From Candidatus Planktophila sp. (GTDB lineage: Bacteria; Actinomycetota; Actinomycetes; Nanopelagicales; Nanopelagicaceae): a stretch of DNA of 33,667 bases. Positions 17,604-26,921 of the stretch are shown piece by piece. The stretch is taken from the NCBI GenBank assembly GCA_009694515.1, contig SHUV01000008.1, positions 1 to 33,667 of the forward strand, in the 5' to 3' direction. How positions within the stretch are numbered: the first letter of the stretch is position 1; each line of letters opens with the position of its first letter. The notes under the pieces were generated by a model, which was not told the DNA's origin, ran no database searches, and saw nothing but the letters and a program-made list of their open reading frames with translations. The position numbers were made by a program, and so were the translations under genes.

Positions 17604-18584
17604 ATGGCAATGACCGCTGCAGTCAAAGATGAGCTCAGTCGTCTTTCGGTAACCAAGCCTTGTTGCCGCAAGGCTGAAGTCTCATCGCTACTGCGTTTTG
17701 CAGGTGGGCTTCATATCGCTGGCGGCAAGGTAGTTATTGAAGTCGAGCTCGACACATCCCAGAGCGCTAGACGGCTGAAGAAAGATATCGCCGACATCTA
17801 CGGTCACGATAGTGATTTGGCAGTTCTTTCTTCCAGTGGCCTGCGAAAAGGTTCACGTTATGTGGTGCGTGTGATTGAGTCAGGTGATGCCCTTGCTCGC
17901 CAAACAGGTCTGATTGATGCAAATGGTCGCCCGGTGCGCGGACTCCCACCACAAGTAGTTGCGGCAAATGTCTGTGATGCCGAAGCAGCCTGGCGTGGCG
18001 CCTTTATCGCACATGGTTCACTGACTGAACCTGGTCGTTCCTCATCACTTGAAATTACCTGTCCCGGACCAGAGGCAGCACTTGCCCTAGTTGGCGCAGC
18101 TCGCCGCCTGAATATAGTTGCAAAGGCTCGGGAAGTGCGCGGAGTCGATCGTGTTGTTATTCGAGATGGCGATGCCATCGGTGTTCTTCTTACTCGCTTA
18201 GGTGCGCACGAAAGTGTGCTCGCTTGGGAAGAAAGGCGTATGCGCCGGGAAGTGCGTGCTACGGCAAACAGACTTGCAAACTTTGATGATGCAAATCTGC
18301 GGCGTTCTGCGCGCGCAGCCGTTGCGGCCGCAGCTCGTGTGCAACGTGCGATGGAAATTCTCGGTAGTGAGATACCAGATCACCTCAAAGAAGCTGGCGA
18401 ACTGCGCATTTCACATGGACAGGCGAGCTTGGAAGAACTTGGTTCACTTGCAACACCGCCTATGACAAAGGATGCAATTGCTGGGCGGATACGGCGACTA
18501 TTGGCCATGGCCGATAAACGTGCTGGTGAATTAGGTATCCCTGACACCGAAGCCGGTTTATCACCTGACTTATTGGGTGAATAA
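17604..18584 (+). CDS. whiA: WhiA-family DNA-binding regulator
   Basis: WhiA controls sporulation-linked division genes together with WhiB in Streptomyces and is retained in non-sporulating Gram-positives. From the ATG at 17604 it has 326 residues. The N-terminal part is a degenerate LAGLIDADG homing-endonuclease fold ([18 protein letters not shown] at the start), and the C-terminal helix-turn-helix lies about 240-310 ([29 protein letters not shown]). The frame is open back to an ATG at 17577 inside yvcK, but the start chosen gives the family N-terminus [14 protein letters not shown] and lies just past the yvcK stop. It ends the coaE-to-whiA unit; no clear terminator follows. Confidence 0.95.
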   Translation: MAMTAAVKDELSRLSVTKPCCRKAEVSSLLRFAGGLHIAGGKVVIEVELDTSQSARRLKKDIADIYGHDSDLAVLSSSGLRKGSRYVVRVIESGDALARQTGLIDANGRPVRGLPPQVVAANVCDAEAAWRGAFIAHGSLTEPGRSSSLEITCPGPEAALALVGAARRLNIVAKAREVRGVDRVVIRDGDAIGVLLTRLGAHESVLAWEERRMRREVRATANRLANFDDANLRRSARAAVAAAARVQRAMEILGSEIPDHLKEAGELRISHGQASLEELGSLATPPMTKDAIAGRIRRLLAMADKRAGELGIPDTEAGLSPDLLGE

Positions 18585-18600
18585 CAGGTTAAAGCCGCGG

Positions 18601-18614
18601 GCTTGCATGCAAGC
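18601..18614. repeat. 14-bp perfect palindrome after whiA
   Basis: GCTTGCATGCAAGC reads the same on both strands. It lies 17 bp after the whiA stop and about 115 bp before gapA. No T tract follows, so it is not an obvious terminator. A dimeric regulator binding site is possible but unproven. Confidence 0.45.
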
Positions 18615-18642
18615 AACCGGGGAGTAGCACCTAGAGCACTGG

Positions 18643-18648
18643 TAGAGT
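18643..18648 (+). promoter_or_regulatory. Candidate -10 box upstream of gapA
   Basis: TAGAGT fits TANNNT and would start transcription near 18655, just before the nested hairpin at 18660-18701. No good -35 is seen at 16-18 bp. The element also lies in a small inverted repeat (GCACT at 18636-18640, AGTGC at 18646-18650). A promoter further downstream cannot be excluded. Confidence 0.3.
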
Positions 18649-18659
18649 GCGCACTAAGC

Positions 18660-18701
18660 CCCCAGCGTTGTGGCGTTAAAAATAGCCACCTTTATCTGGG
18701 G
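18660..18701 (+). promoter_or_regulatory. Nested hairpin in the gapA leader
   Basis: CCCCAG (18660-18665) pairs with CTGGGG (18696-18701), and inside it GTGGC (18670-18674) pairs with GCCAC (18685-18689) around a 10-nt A-rich loop. Internal loops of 4 and 6 nt separate the stems. A Shine-Dalgarno-like AGAGG precedes the gapA ATG 27 nt further on. It may be a structured 5' UTR, or the arms may be operator half-sites. It matches no riboswitch class I can name. Confidence 0.5.
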
Positions 18702-18716
18702 CAATAAAGAATATAA

Positions 18717-19726
<1,010 letters not shown>

Positions 19727-19727
<1 letters not shown>

Positions 19728-20914
19728 TGACTTCATTGGTCGATCTAGATGTGGCTGGTAAGCGGGTATTTCTCCGGTGTGATCTCAACGTTCCCTTAAA
19801 GGAAGCAAAGATCACAGATGACGGTCGTATCCGCGCATCGCTGCCAACAATTAACGCACTCCTTGAAAAAGGAGCGGGCATTGTTATCGCAGCCCATCTA
19901 GGTCGCCCCAAAGGTGAAGTAAAACCGGAACTTTCACTAGCTCCAGTAGCCGTGCGCTTAGCTGAATTGCTAGGAAAACCAGTTCAATTCATCCCCACTA
20001 TTACGGGAGCCGATGTCACAGCAAAGGCGCAAGCTCTGGCACCTGGTGAGATTCTTCTGCTAGAAAATATTCGCTTTGCATCAGCTGAAACATCTAAAGA
20101 TGAGAGTGAACGTTTAGCTTTGGCCACAGAGCTAGCGAAGTTAGCTGATATCTATGTGGGCGATGGCTTTGGCGCTGTGCACCGTAAACATGCTTCGGTA
20201 TTTGATCTTCCTAAGTTGATGCCTCATGCAGCAGGAACCTTGGTATCTGCCGAAGTTGAAGTATTAAAAAAACTCACCGTTGATCCTGTTCGTCCATATG
20301 GAGTTGTCCTTGGTGGGTCAAAGGTTTCCGACAAGATTGGTGTCATTGCTAACCTGCTTGGAAAAGTAGATGTAATGGCCATTGGAGGAGGAATGCTCTT
20401 TACATTCCTAGCCGCCCAAGGAAAAGAGATTGGTACTTCATTGGTAGAACTTGATTTGATTGATACCGTCAAGGGTCTGATCAAGCAGGCGGAAGACTCT
20501 GGAGTTAAGTTGTTGATCCCCACGGATATCGTTATTGCCCCCACATTTTCAGCCGATGCCACTCCTACTCTTGTCAGCTCGGACGCAATTCCAAAGAATC
20601 AGATGGGACTTGATATCGGTCCGGAGTCAGCTGCAGCTTTCGCTGCTGTGATTAAAGGTTGCAAAACAGTTTTTTGGAACGGTCCCATGGGCGTCTTTGA
20701 ATTTCCCAACTTTGCAGCTGGAACCAAAGTCATCGCGCAAGCACTCACTGAAGTCTCTGGAATGTCAGTAGTGGGCGGTGGCGACTCAGCAGCGGCAGTT
20801 AGAGTACTTGGATTCAAAGATTCCCAATTTGGTTATATCTCAACAGGCGGCGGAGCATCTCTTGAATACCTTGAAGGTAAAGAGCTCCCTGGTCTGACCG
20901 CACTTGATCTGTAG
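19727..20914 (+). CDS. pgk: Phosphoglycerate kinase
   Basis: It transfers the acyl phosphate of 1,3-bisphosphoglycerate to ADP, giving ATP and 3-phosphoglycerate. The 395-residue protein shows the PGK signature VFLRCDLNVPL (14-24, D19, N21), AAHLGRPKGE for substrate binding, VGDGFGAVHRKHAS, and the nucleotide-binding GGSKVSDKIGVI, GPMGVFEF and VVGGGDSAAAV. The C-terminal STGGGASLEYLEGKELPGL is complete. It starts on the last base of the gapA stop. The gap to tpiA is 24 bp and carries AAGGAGA. Confidence 0.98.
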
Positions 20915-20938
20915 CATTCGACACTAAAGGAGAACGAC

Positions 20939-21712
20939 ATGCGTAAACCGTTAATGGCGGGCAACTGGAAGATGAACCTCAATCACCTTGAGGCGATTGC
21001 AGTTGCTCAGAAACTCGTCTACTCACTTGCCGATAAAGACTATGACGAAGTCGATGTTGCAATTATTCCTCCCTTTACCGATATCCGTTCCATTCAGACC
21101 ATGGTCGATGGTGATCGTCTTCGTCTGCAATACGGCGCGCAAGATCTCTCTCCGGAAGCATCCGGTGCTTTCACGGGTGATATCTCTGGTTCGATGCTTG
21201 CTAAGTTAGGCTGCACTTTTGTTGTTATTGGTCACTCGGAACGACGCGCGATTCATCATGAAGATGATGCACTGATTAATCGCAAAATCAGAGCGGCACT
21301 TGCCCATGAGCTCACGCCAATCTTTTGTGTCGGCGAAGATTTACCAGTGCGCGAATCAGGTGCTCACGTTTCACATGTCATCCGCCAAGTGCGGGCAGGT
21401 CTAGAGGGATTTCATAAACCAGAGCTGAAGAAAATTGTGATTGCTTACGAACCAGTATGGGCAATTGGAACTGGCAAGAGTGCCACACCAGAAGATGCAC
21501 AAGAAGTATGTGCGGCAATCCGGGAAGAGATTGAGCAGATTGGTTCTGCAGAAATTGCTGCAAATATGAGAATTCTCTACGGGGGTTCAGTGAAATCTTC
21601 CAACGCTGCAGAGATCATGAAGCAGGCTGATGTCGATGGCGCCCTCATTGGAGGAGCAAGCCTTGACCCAGAAGAGCTGGCAAAGATTGCCAAATTCCAC
21701 GCCCAGGCGTGA
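20939..21712 (+). CDS. tpiA: Triosephosphate isomerase
   Basis: It interconverts dihydroxyacetone phosphate and glyceraldehyde 3-phosphate. The 257-residue TIM-barrel has N9 and K11 in AGNWKMN, catalytic His99 in IGHSERR, Glu171 in [14 protein letters not shown] (flexible loop included) and the phosphate-binding [11 protein letters not shown] and [11 protein letters not shown] good Shine-Dalgarno AAGGAGA stands 6 nt before the ATG. It ends the gapA-pgk-tpiA set; secG follows after 59 nt, the usual actinobacterial neighbour. Confidence 0.98.
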   Translation: MRKPLMAGNWKMNLNHLEAIAVAQKLVYSLADKDYDEVDVAIIPPFTDIRSIQTMVDGDRLRLQYGAQDLSPEASGAFTGDISGSMLAKLGCTFVVIGHSERRAIHHEDDALINRKIRAALAHELTPIFCVGEDLPVRESGAHVSHVIRQVRAGLEGFHKPELKKIVIAYEPVWAIGTGKSATPEDAQEVCAAIREEIEQIGSAEIAANMRILYGGSVKSSNAAEIMKQADVDGALIGGASLDPEELAKIAKFHAQA

Positions 21713-21713
21713 T

Positions 21714-21743
21714 TCAAGAGTTTTCCATTCGTTCGGGTATCCT
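21714..21743 (+). promoter_or_regulatory. Weak candidate promoter for secG-rbpA
   Basis: TATCCT (21738-21743) fits TANNNT and is preceded at 18 bp by a poor -35 (TTCAAG, 21714-21719). The resulting leader of about 22 nt would contain the GAGGAG ribosome site at 21760-21765. Read-through from tpiA is equally possible. Confidence 0.3.
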
Positions 21744-21771
21744 GTTCCCCTACCTCTAGAGGAGTTTTACC

Positions 21772-22002
21772 GTGGCTTTAGCGCTTTCAATCTTTCTCGT
21801 GATCACTAGTTTCTTGATGATTCTCTTGGTTTTACTCCATAAGGGCAAAGGATCAGGACTCTCTGATCTCTTCGGCGGCGGAATATCTTCTAACTACGGA
21901 GGCTCTTCTGTGGTTGAAAAAAATCTTGATCGCATCACCATTGTTGTTGGTGGCCTCTGGTTCGCCGTTGTCGTAGCTCTCTCTCTTGTTTTGAAAGGTT
22001 AA
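21772..22002 (+). CDS. secG: Preprotein translocase subunit SecG
   Basis: This small membrane subunit of the SecYEG channel assists protein export. It has 76 residues and two hydrophobic segments (about 3-22 and 52-73) flanking a conserved cytoplasmic loop, LLHKGKGSGLSDLFGGG, the SecG signature. The start is GTG at 21772, with GAGGAG 6-7 nt upstream. The gap to rbpA is 3 bp, so the two are probably co-transcribed. Confidence 0.95.
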   Translation: MALALSIFLVITSFLMILLVLLHKGKGSGLSDLFGGGISSNYGGSSVVEKNLDRITIVVGGLWFAVVVALSLVLKG

Positions 22003-22005
22003 TTC

Positions 22006-22347
22006 ATGGCAAGTGCAATTCGCGGCAGTCGTGTCGGTGCTGGCCCAATGGGCGAGGCCGAGCGTGGAGATCAGATTGAGCGCGCCACTGTTTCGTATTG
22101 GTGTGCAAATGCCCATGAAGTAAGACCATCATTCGCCGTTGAAGAGACCGTCGTTATTCCGGACCAGTGGGATTGCCCTAAGTGCGGCCTTCCAGCAGGT
22201 CGCGATAAAGCTAATCCGCCATCAGCTGTTGTCAATGTTCCTTACAAGACTCACCTTGCTTATGTGAAGGAAAGACGCACAGATAAGGAAGGCGAAAAGA
22301 TTCTTGAAGATGCTTTGCGCAAACTTCGAGGCGACGATATCGAATAA
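22006..22347 (+). CDS. rbpA: RNA polymerase-binding protein RbpA
   Basis: RbpA is an actinobacteria-specific transcription factor that binds RNA polymerase and the principal sigma factor and stabilises open complexes. The 113-residue protein has the N-terminal tail RGSRVGAGPMGEAERG, then a zinc-binding core with C33, H37, C57 and C60 (WCANAHE; WDCPKCGLPAG), the basic linker GRDKAN and the sigma-interaction domain with PYKTHLAYVKERR. All four zinc ligands are present. The gene fixes the phylum. AAAGG lies 7 nt before the ATG. Its TAA is inside a 13-bp tandem repeat shared with the end of the convergent pgi. Confidence 0.97.
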   Translation: MASAIRGSRVGAGPMGEAERGDQIERATVSYWCANAHEVRPSFAVEETVVIPDQWDCPKCGLPAGRDKANPPSAVVNVPYKTHLAYVKERRTDKEGEKILEDALRKLRGDDIE

Positions 22348-22380
22348 AGATTTAGAATAAAGATTTAGAATAAAGATTAG
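22343..22380. repeat. Three-copy 13-bp tandem repeat spanning the rbpA and pgi stop codons
   Basis: AATAAAGATTTAG occurs at 22343-22355 and 22356-22368, with a 12-base copy lacking one T at 22369-22380. The first copy contains the rbpA TAA (22345-22347); the third contains the pgi stop on the - strand (22377-22379). No hairpin terminator is visible between these convergent genes. Replication slippage is the simplest origin. Confidence 0.9.
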
Positions 22381-23912
22381 AGATTCTTCGCAGCTGCAAG
22401 AATCTGGTCAATACCCACATTGCGGTTCTGCAGATGCAGGCGCAAGAGTGGGTATTTTCTTGCCGCAAGAGCGCGGTTATCACCTATCGCTTGCGCCATC
22501 AATAGCGTACGCAGTGAAAACTCCTTACCTGGAATTTGGTAGTCAGTATTAGTCTCACCAGTAATCTGTAAGAAGGAACCATTTTGCTGTCCACCTTTAT
22601 GAAACTGTCCCGTGGAGTGCAGGAATCGTGGACCCCAACCAAAAGATGTTGGTCGACCTGATTTCGCCGCCAGAATTGATCGCAGCTCTGCAATCGTCTT
22701 ATCATCTCGGCGATCTAGGTAGGCCATGATGGCGATGTAACCCCCTTCTTTTACATCTTCGATAAATGTTGCCAGCGCATCTGTGAGCGATTGGCCTTCA
22801 CCAAAGATCTCAACACCGGCATCCGCCTGCATTGGCTTTAACTCGGGAATTTCGCTCTTCCATTCTGCTAAACAGGCAGATGTCTGTTCTTTAGCCTCGG
22901 TGACATTGGGCTGATTAAAGGGATCGATTGTCAGCGCCACTCCTAGGAGGGCTGTGACCCATTCCCAAAAAATGAAATGAGCACCGAGTGCGCCTTCGAC
23001 AACTAAATCAGTTTCGTTACCGCAATAGCTCACCGTGAAAGTACCGCCGATTGCGGCGTTAGTAGCGTTCTCTGTGGCTATCGGCAGACGACCCATTGAG
23101 TTCTTTCCAGTTGATTCTGCAATCAGTTGCTCAATCCAATCTGATAAGCCAGGCATATCAGATTGCGCATCAGTGAAGCCGAGGTATTGCTCACTTTGGG
23201 TTGCCAAGAGATATGCCGCATCGAGTGCTGACTGGGGGTCGGCAAGTAGTGATTGCTTTTCATTGCCGGAATCTTCTAGCAAGACTTTTACAGGTGAACC
23301 AGATAGCGCAGAGGGTGTGAGCCCGAAGGCGCCAAGCACGCTAAATCTTCCACCAACATGAGGGTCGGCATTGATTACCGTGAAGCCTTGTGTGCGAACA
23401 TCTATATCTAGCGGAGAGCCAGGGTCAGTCACAAAGAGAAAATGATCTCTGGGTTTGAGTCCAGCATCTTCAAGCTTTTGCTCCAAGAGAGCACGCTGTG
23501 AAGCTGTTTCAATTGTGGACCCCGATTTAGAACTCACAATCACTAGCGTCTTACTCAAATCACCGTTGAGTGCGTGCGCGGCGTAATTGGGATCGGTGGA
23601 GTCGAAAATAAAAATTTCTTTTTTGTAAGTCTGAGCGATGACCTCAGGACCAAGTGAGGAGCCACCCATTCCGCAGAGAATGACGCGCGAGAGAGAGGAA
23701 AATTTCTTGGATAGAGCATCTAGCTGGGGGAGCAAGGCGGCAGAAGTTGTTGGTAAATCAACCCAGTTCAAACGGATGGCAGCTTCCGCGGCGGCAGAGG
23801 CGCCCCATGTGTTCGCATCCTTCGCGGCAATCTTCACATGCGCTGTCGCTAAAGATTTATAGAGTTCAGACTGGCGATCGATTTTAGAAAGTGCTCGCCC
23901 AGATAACTTCAT
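22377..23912 (-). CDS. pgi: Glucose-6-phosphate isomerase
   Basis: It interconverts glucose 6-phosphate and fructose 6-phosphate. The 511-residue protein has the sugar-isomerase phosphate loops SRVILCGMGGSSLGPEVIA and SSKSGSTIETASQRA, the DPHVGGRFSVLGAFGL segment, TGKNSMGRLPIATE, and the HSTGQFHKGGQQNGSF motif with the conserved His. It is shorter than classical PGI (about 550), and its motif spacing resembles the isomerase half of bacterial transaldolase-PGI fusion proteins, but no transaldolase domain is attached. Its ATG directly abuts the tkt stop (TAAATG), so it is the last gene of ctaA-tkt-pgi. The isomerase call is firm; the subfamily is inference. Confidence 0.93.
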   Translation of the reverse strand: MKLSGRALSKIDRQSELYKSLATAHVKIAAKDANTWGASAAAEAAIRLNWVDLPTTSAALLPQLDALSKKFSSLSRVILCGMGGSSLGPEVIAQTYKKEIFIFDSTDPNYAAHALNGDLSKTLVIVSSKSGSTIETASQRALLEQKLEDAGLKPRDHFLFVTDPGSPLDIDVRTQGFTVINADPHVGGRFSVLGAFGLTPSALSGSPVKVLLEDSGNEKQSLLADPQSALDAAYLLATQSEQYLGFTDAQSDMPGLSDWIEQLIAESTGKNSMGRLPIATENATNAAIGGTFTVSYCGNETDLVVEGALGAHFIFWEWVTALLGVALTIDPFNQPNVTEAKEQTSACLAEWKSEIPELKPMQADAGVEIFGEGQSLTDALATFIEDVKEGGYIAIMAYLDRRDDKTIAELRSILAAKSGRPTSFGWGPRFLHSTGQFHKGGQQNGSFLQITGETNTDYQIPGKEFSLRTLLMAQAIGDNRALAARKYPLLRLHLQNRNVGIDQILAAAKNL

Positions 23913-25961
23913 TTAGCCCAGTGCCTTCTTGACCGTGCTGAGAATTGCATCGGGTGTGAAACCAAATTCGGTAAAGAGTTTATTACCCGAGGCTGATGCC
24001 CCGAAGTGATCGAGGGAGATAATCACGCCGTTATCGCCAACGTATTCACGCCAACCTTGTGCAATTCCAGCTTCGATACTCACGCGCAACGATTTCTTCG
24101 GCAGTACTGATTCTCGATATGCAGATGTCTGCTCGGTGAACCATTCCAGGCAGGGCGCACTCACAACGCGAGTGGAGTGACCTTCTTTTTCTAGCGCAAT
24201 CTGAACATCGAGTGCGATGCCCACCTCTGAGCCAGTTGCGATGATGACAATTTTTGGTTCGGAAGAGGCTTCTTTCAAGATGTATGCACCCTTATCGACC
24301 CCTGCGGCTGCGCCGTGGGTTATGCGATCAACTGTGCGTAAATTTTGACGAGATAGGAGAATGCCCGCTGGTTTTTGACGTGTGAGGATTGAGCGCCAAG
24401 CTTGGGTAACTTCATTAGCATCTGCCGGACGGATGACGGCAAAGTTGGGAATAGCACGCAGCGCTGCAAAATGTTCTATTGGCTGATGCGTAGGACCATC
24501 TTCGCCTAAGCCAATCGAATCATGAGTCCAGATAAATGTGCTGGGAATATTCATCACCGCTGCCAGGCGCACGGCGGGTCTCATGTAGTCGCTAAATACT
24601 GCAAATGTTCCACCGAAGGATCGAGTAAGACCATGCAGGGTTATTCCGTTAAGGATGGAGCCCATTGCATGCTCGCGAATACCGAAGTGAATAATGCGAC
24701 CATAAGGGTCGGCGCTCTTCATCGCACTTGTTGTAGGCAAGAATGAATTCCCACCTTCGATAGTGGTGTTATTACTATCTGCTAAGTCTGCAGATCCGCC
24801 CCAGAATTCAGGAAGCACCTTTGCAATGGCGTTGATGACTTGTCCGGAAGCGGCGCGCGTGGCAACTTCTTTGCCGCTTTCAAAGATAGGAAGATCTTTA
24901 TCCCAACCTTTTGGCAGTTCTTTTGTGACAAGGCGCGCCAGAAGCTCTGCGCGCGCTGGATGGGCTGACTTCCACTCAGTGAATTTCTTACTCCAAGTGG
25001 CATGCGCCGCTGCGCCACGATCTTTCACAGCGCGAACATGGGTCAATACTTCTGCCGGCATGGCAAACTTTTCCTCTGGATTAAGCCCTAACTCAACCTT
25101 AGTTGCCGCTATTTCTTCATCTCCCAGGGCAGAACCGTGAGACTTGGCAGTTCCACGCAACTTAGGAGCGGGCCAAGCGATAACAGAGTGCATGCGAATC
25201 AGAGATGGCTTAGCAGTGTTGCTTTTCGCAGCAATCATAGCTTTATCTAGTTCATCGAGATTAATGTTGCCATCAGCAAGTGCTGCTACCTCGTGGACAT
25301 CCCAGCCATATGCGCGATAGCGAGCAGCAACATCTTCGGTAAAGGCTACGTGGGTATCGCCTTCAATTGAGATGCGATTATCGTCATAAATAATATTGAG
25401 ATTACCCAGAGCTTGCGTTCCAGCAAGTGATGATGCCTCACCTGACACACCTTCTTGTAAATCACCATCAGAACAGATAACCCAGATGGAGTGATCAAAG
25501 AGAGATTGACCAAGGGGTGCTTGAGGGTCCAGCAGTCCGCGCTCATAGCGCGCAGCCATAGCAAAACCGACGGCGGTAGCGACACCAGCGCCAAGTGGAC
25601 CGGTCGTCATCTCAACTCCAACTGTGTGGCCGTATTCCGGATGTCCTGGAGTCAGTGAATCAAAGGTTCGAAATGATTGCATGTCTTGCATCTCAAGCCC
25701 ATAGCCGCTGAAGAAGAGTTGGGTGTAAAGAGTTAGTGATGAATGACCGCAAGAGAGAATGAAGCGATCGCGACCGAGCCAATCTGGGTTGGCTGGATCA
25801 TGTACGAGATGTCTTTGATATAAGTTATATGCGACTGGCGCGAGTGCCATCGCGGTTCCGGGATGGCCATTTCCGACTTTTTGTACCGCATCCATCGCGA
25901 GGGCGCGAGCATATGCAACCGCGCGATCATCGAGTTCGGTCCAACCAGCTATCTGTGTCAT
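23913..25961 (-). CDS. tkt: Transketolase
   Basis: This thiamine-diphosphate enzyme moves two-carbon units between sugar phosphates in the pentose phosphate pathway. The 682-residue protein has the N-terminal KVGNGHPGTAMALAPVAYNL (catalytic-site His33), the ThDP motif CSDGDLQEGVSGEASSLAG to IIYDDNRISIEGD, the central pyrimidine-binding domain with FGIREHAMGSILNG and HDSIGLGEDGPTHQP, and the C-terminal domain. It is full length. AAGGAGAAG precedes the ATG by about 6 nt. It starts 11 bp after ctaA ends and abuts pgi. In most actinobacteria tal, zwf, opcA and pgl follow tkt; here pgi does. Confidence 0.97.
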   Translation of the reverse strand: MTQIAGWTELDDRAVAYARALAMDAVQKVGNGHPGTAMALAPVAYNLYQRHLVHDPANPDWLGRDRFILSCGHSSLTLYTQLFFSGYGLEMQDMQSFRTFDSLTPGHPEYGHTVGVEMTTGPLGAGVATAVGFAMAARYERGLLDPQAPLGQSLFDHSIWVICSDGDLQEGVSGEASSLAGTQALGNLNIIYDDNRISIEGDTHVAFTEDVAARYRAYGWDVHEVAALADGNINLDELDKAMIAAKSNTAKPSLIRMHSVIAWPAPKLRGTAKSHGSALGDEEIAATKVELGLNPEEKFAMPAEVLTHVRAVKDRGAAAHATWSKKFTEWKSAHPARAELLARLVTKELPKGWDKDLPIFESGKEVATRAASGQVINAIAKVLPEFWGGSADLADSNNTTIEGGNSFLPTTSAMKSADPYGRIIHFGIREHAMGSILNGITLHGLTRSFGGTFAVFSDYMRPAVRLAAVMNIPSTFIWTHDSIGLGEDGPTHQPIEHFAALRAIPNFAVIRPADANEVTQAWRSILTRQKPAGILLSRQNLRTVDRITHGAAAGVDKGAYILKEASSEPKIVIIATGSEVGIALDVQIALEKEGHSTRVVSAPCLEWFTEQTSAYRESVLPKKSLRVSIEAGIAQGWREYVGDNGVIISLDHFGASASGNKLFTEFGFTPDAILSTVKKALG

Positions 25962-25972
25962 CTTTCTTCTCC

Positions 25973-26851
25973 TTATGCGTGTTTACGAACAACTGAAAGA
26001 CGGATTCGCCATGCCGCAATCCAGACGAGAACGGAACCAAGTAAGTGCAGCACCACTAAGCCTTCTGGCACTCCTAGGAAGTACTGAATATACCCAAGGA
26101 GGCCTTGAAGTAGTGTCAGAATAAAAAATATCTTAATCCAACGTTTGGTCTCAAAACGTAGATTGGGAGAGAGGAAAAAGAGAACGGTGGTGACAATTAA
26201 GAGCCAGACCGCGGCACTATGAAAACGAGTGATGGTAGTGATACCAAAATCTAGACGAGGGGCATCGACATCACCGGCATGCGGTCCAGAAGCCGTGACT
26301 AGCGTGCCAACCGCAATTACTATAAATGCCAGAGTCACGTGAAGTAAAGAAAAGCGTGAAATTCTCACCTGAGATGCAGATGTTCGCACTTGCGGATGAT
26401 GTCGCCTGGAATGCAATGATGTAGCTGCGGCGATGAGTACTATTGAGAGAATAAAGTGCGATGCCACAGCTAGTGGGTTTAGATCGGTTAAAACTGTGAC
26501 TCCGCCAAGGAGACCTTGTCCTAAGATTCCCAATATTTGAGTTGCAGCTAAAAATCTTAGGTCGCGACGTCTGCTACGAAATACTGCAATAAAGGTTGCA
26601 AGAGCTGCAAAGAGAAGTGCGAATGTGAGTAAGCGATTTCCGAACTCAATCCATGCGTGTAGTGCGCCCTCGGCTTGTCCTTCGACCGGCAGATAAGAAC
26701 CGGGCACGCACTCTGGCCAGGTTGGACACCCCAGTCCTGAGCCTGTCACCCGGACCGCTCCACCGGTAACCACTAACGCTGACTGAAGAAAGAGCAGGAG
26801 GCCGGTGAGGGTTGGAAGAAGGCGATTTGCGATACTCCCGGATTTCCTCAC
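25973..26851 (-). CDS. ctaA: Heme A synthase (CtaA/COX15 family)
   Basis: It converts heme O to heme A for aa3-type cytochrome c oxidase in the membrane. The 292-residue protein has about eight membrane segments in two four-helix halves. The N-terminal half carries GGAVRVTGSGLGCPTWPEC with Cys42 and Cys48 (the Bacillus-type cysteine pair) and IEFGNRL with Glu69. His132, His211 and His269 fit three of the four heme-ligand positions; the fourth, His in the Bacillus ExxH motif, is Asn72 here, with His65 nearby. The start is GTG, 7 nt after a TAGGCT -10-like box, suggesting a leaderless message. It is divergent from sufR. No ctaB is adjacent. Confidence 0.93.
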   Translation of the reverse strand: MRKSGSIANRLLPTLTGLLLFLQSALVVTGGAVRVTGSGLGCPTWPECVPGSYLPVEGQAEGALHAWIEFGNRLLTFALLFAALATFIAVFRSRRRDLRFLAATQILGILGQGLLGGVTVLTDLNPLAVASHFILSIVLIAAATSLHSRRHHPQVRTSASQVRISRFSLLHVTLAFIVIAVGTLVTASGPHAGDVDAPRLDFGITTITRFHSAAVWLLIVTTVLFFLSPNLRFETKRWIKIFFILTLLQGLLGYIQYFLGVPEGLVVLHLLGSVLVWIAAWRIRLSVVRKHA

Positions 26852-26858
26852 GCTGCGT

Positions 26859-26864
26859 AGCCTA
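26859..26864 (-). promoter_or_regulatory. Candidate -10 box for a leaderless ctaA-tkt-pgi transcript
   Basis: Read on the - strand, TAGGCT is followed by 7 nt and then the GTG start of ctaA at 26851. The hexamer is identical to that before coaE. No Shine-Dalgarno sequence is visible upstream of the GTG and no clear -35 is seen. Confidence 0.5.
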
Positions 26865-26921
26865 TGACCTACACATCAGCAGGACACGCTGGCTCGAGTG
26901 GCAAGGGCGAGGGAATTACGA

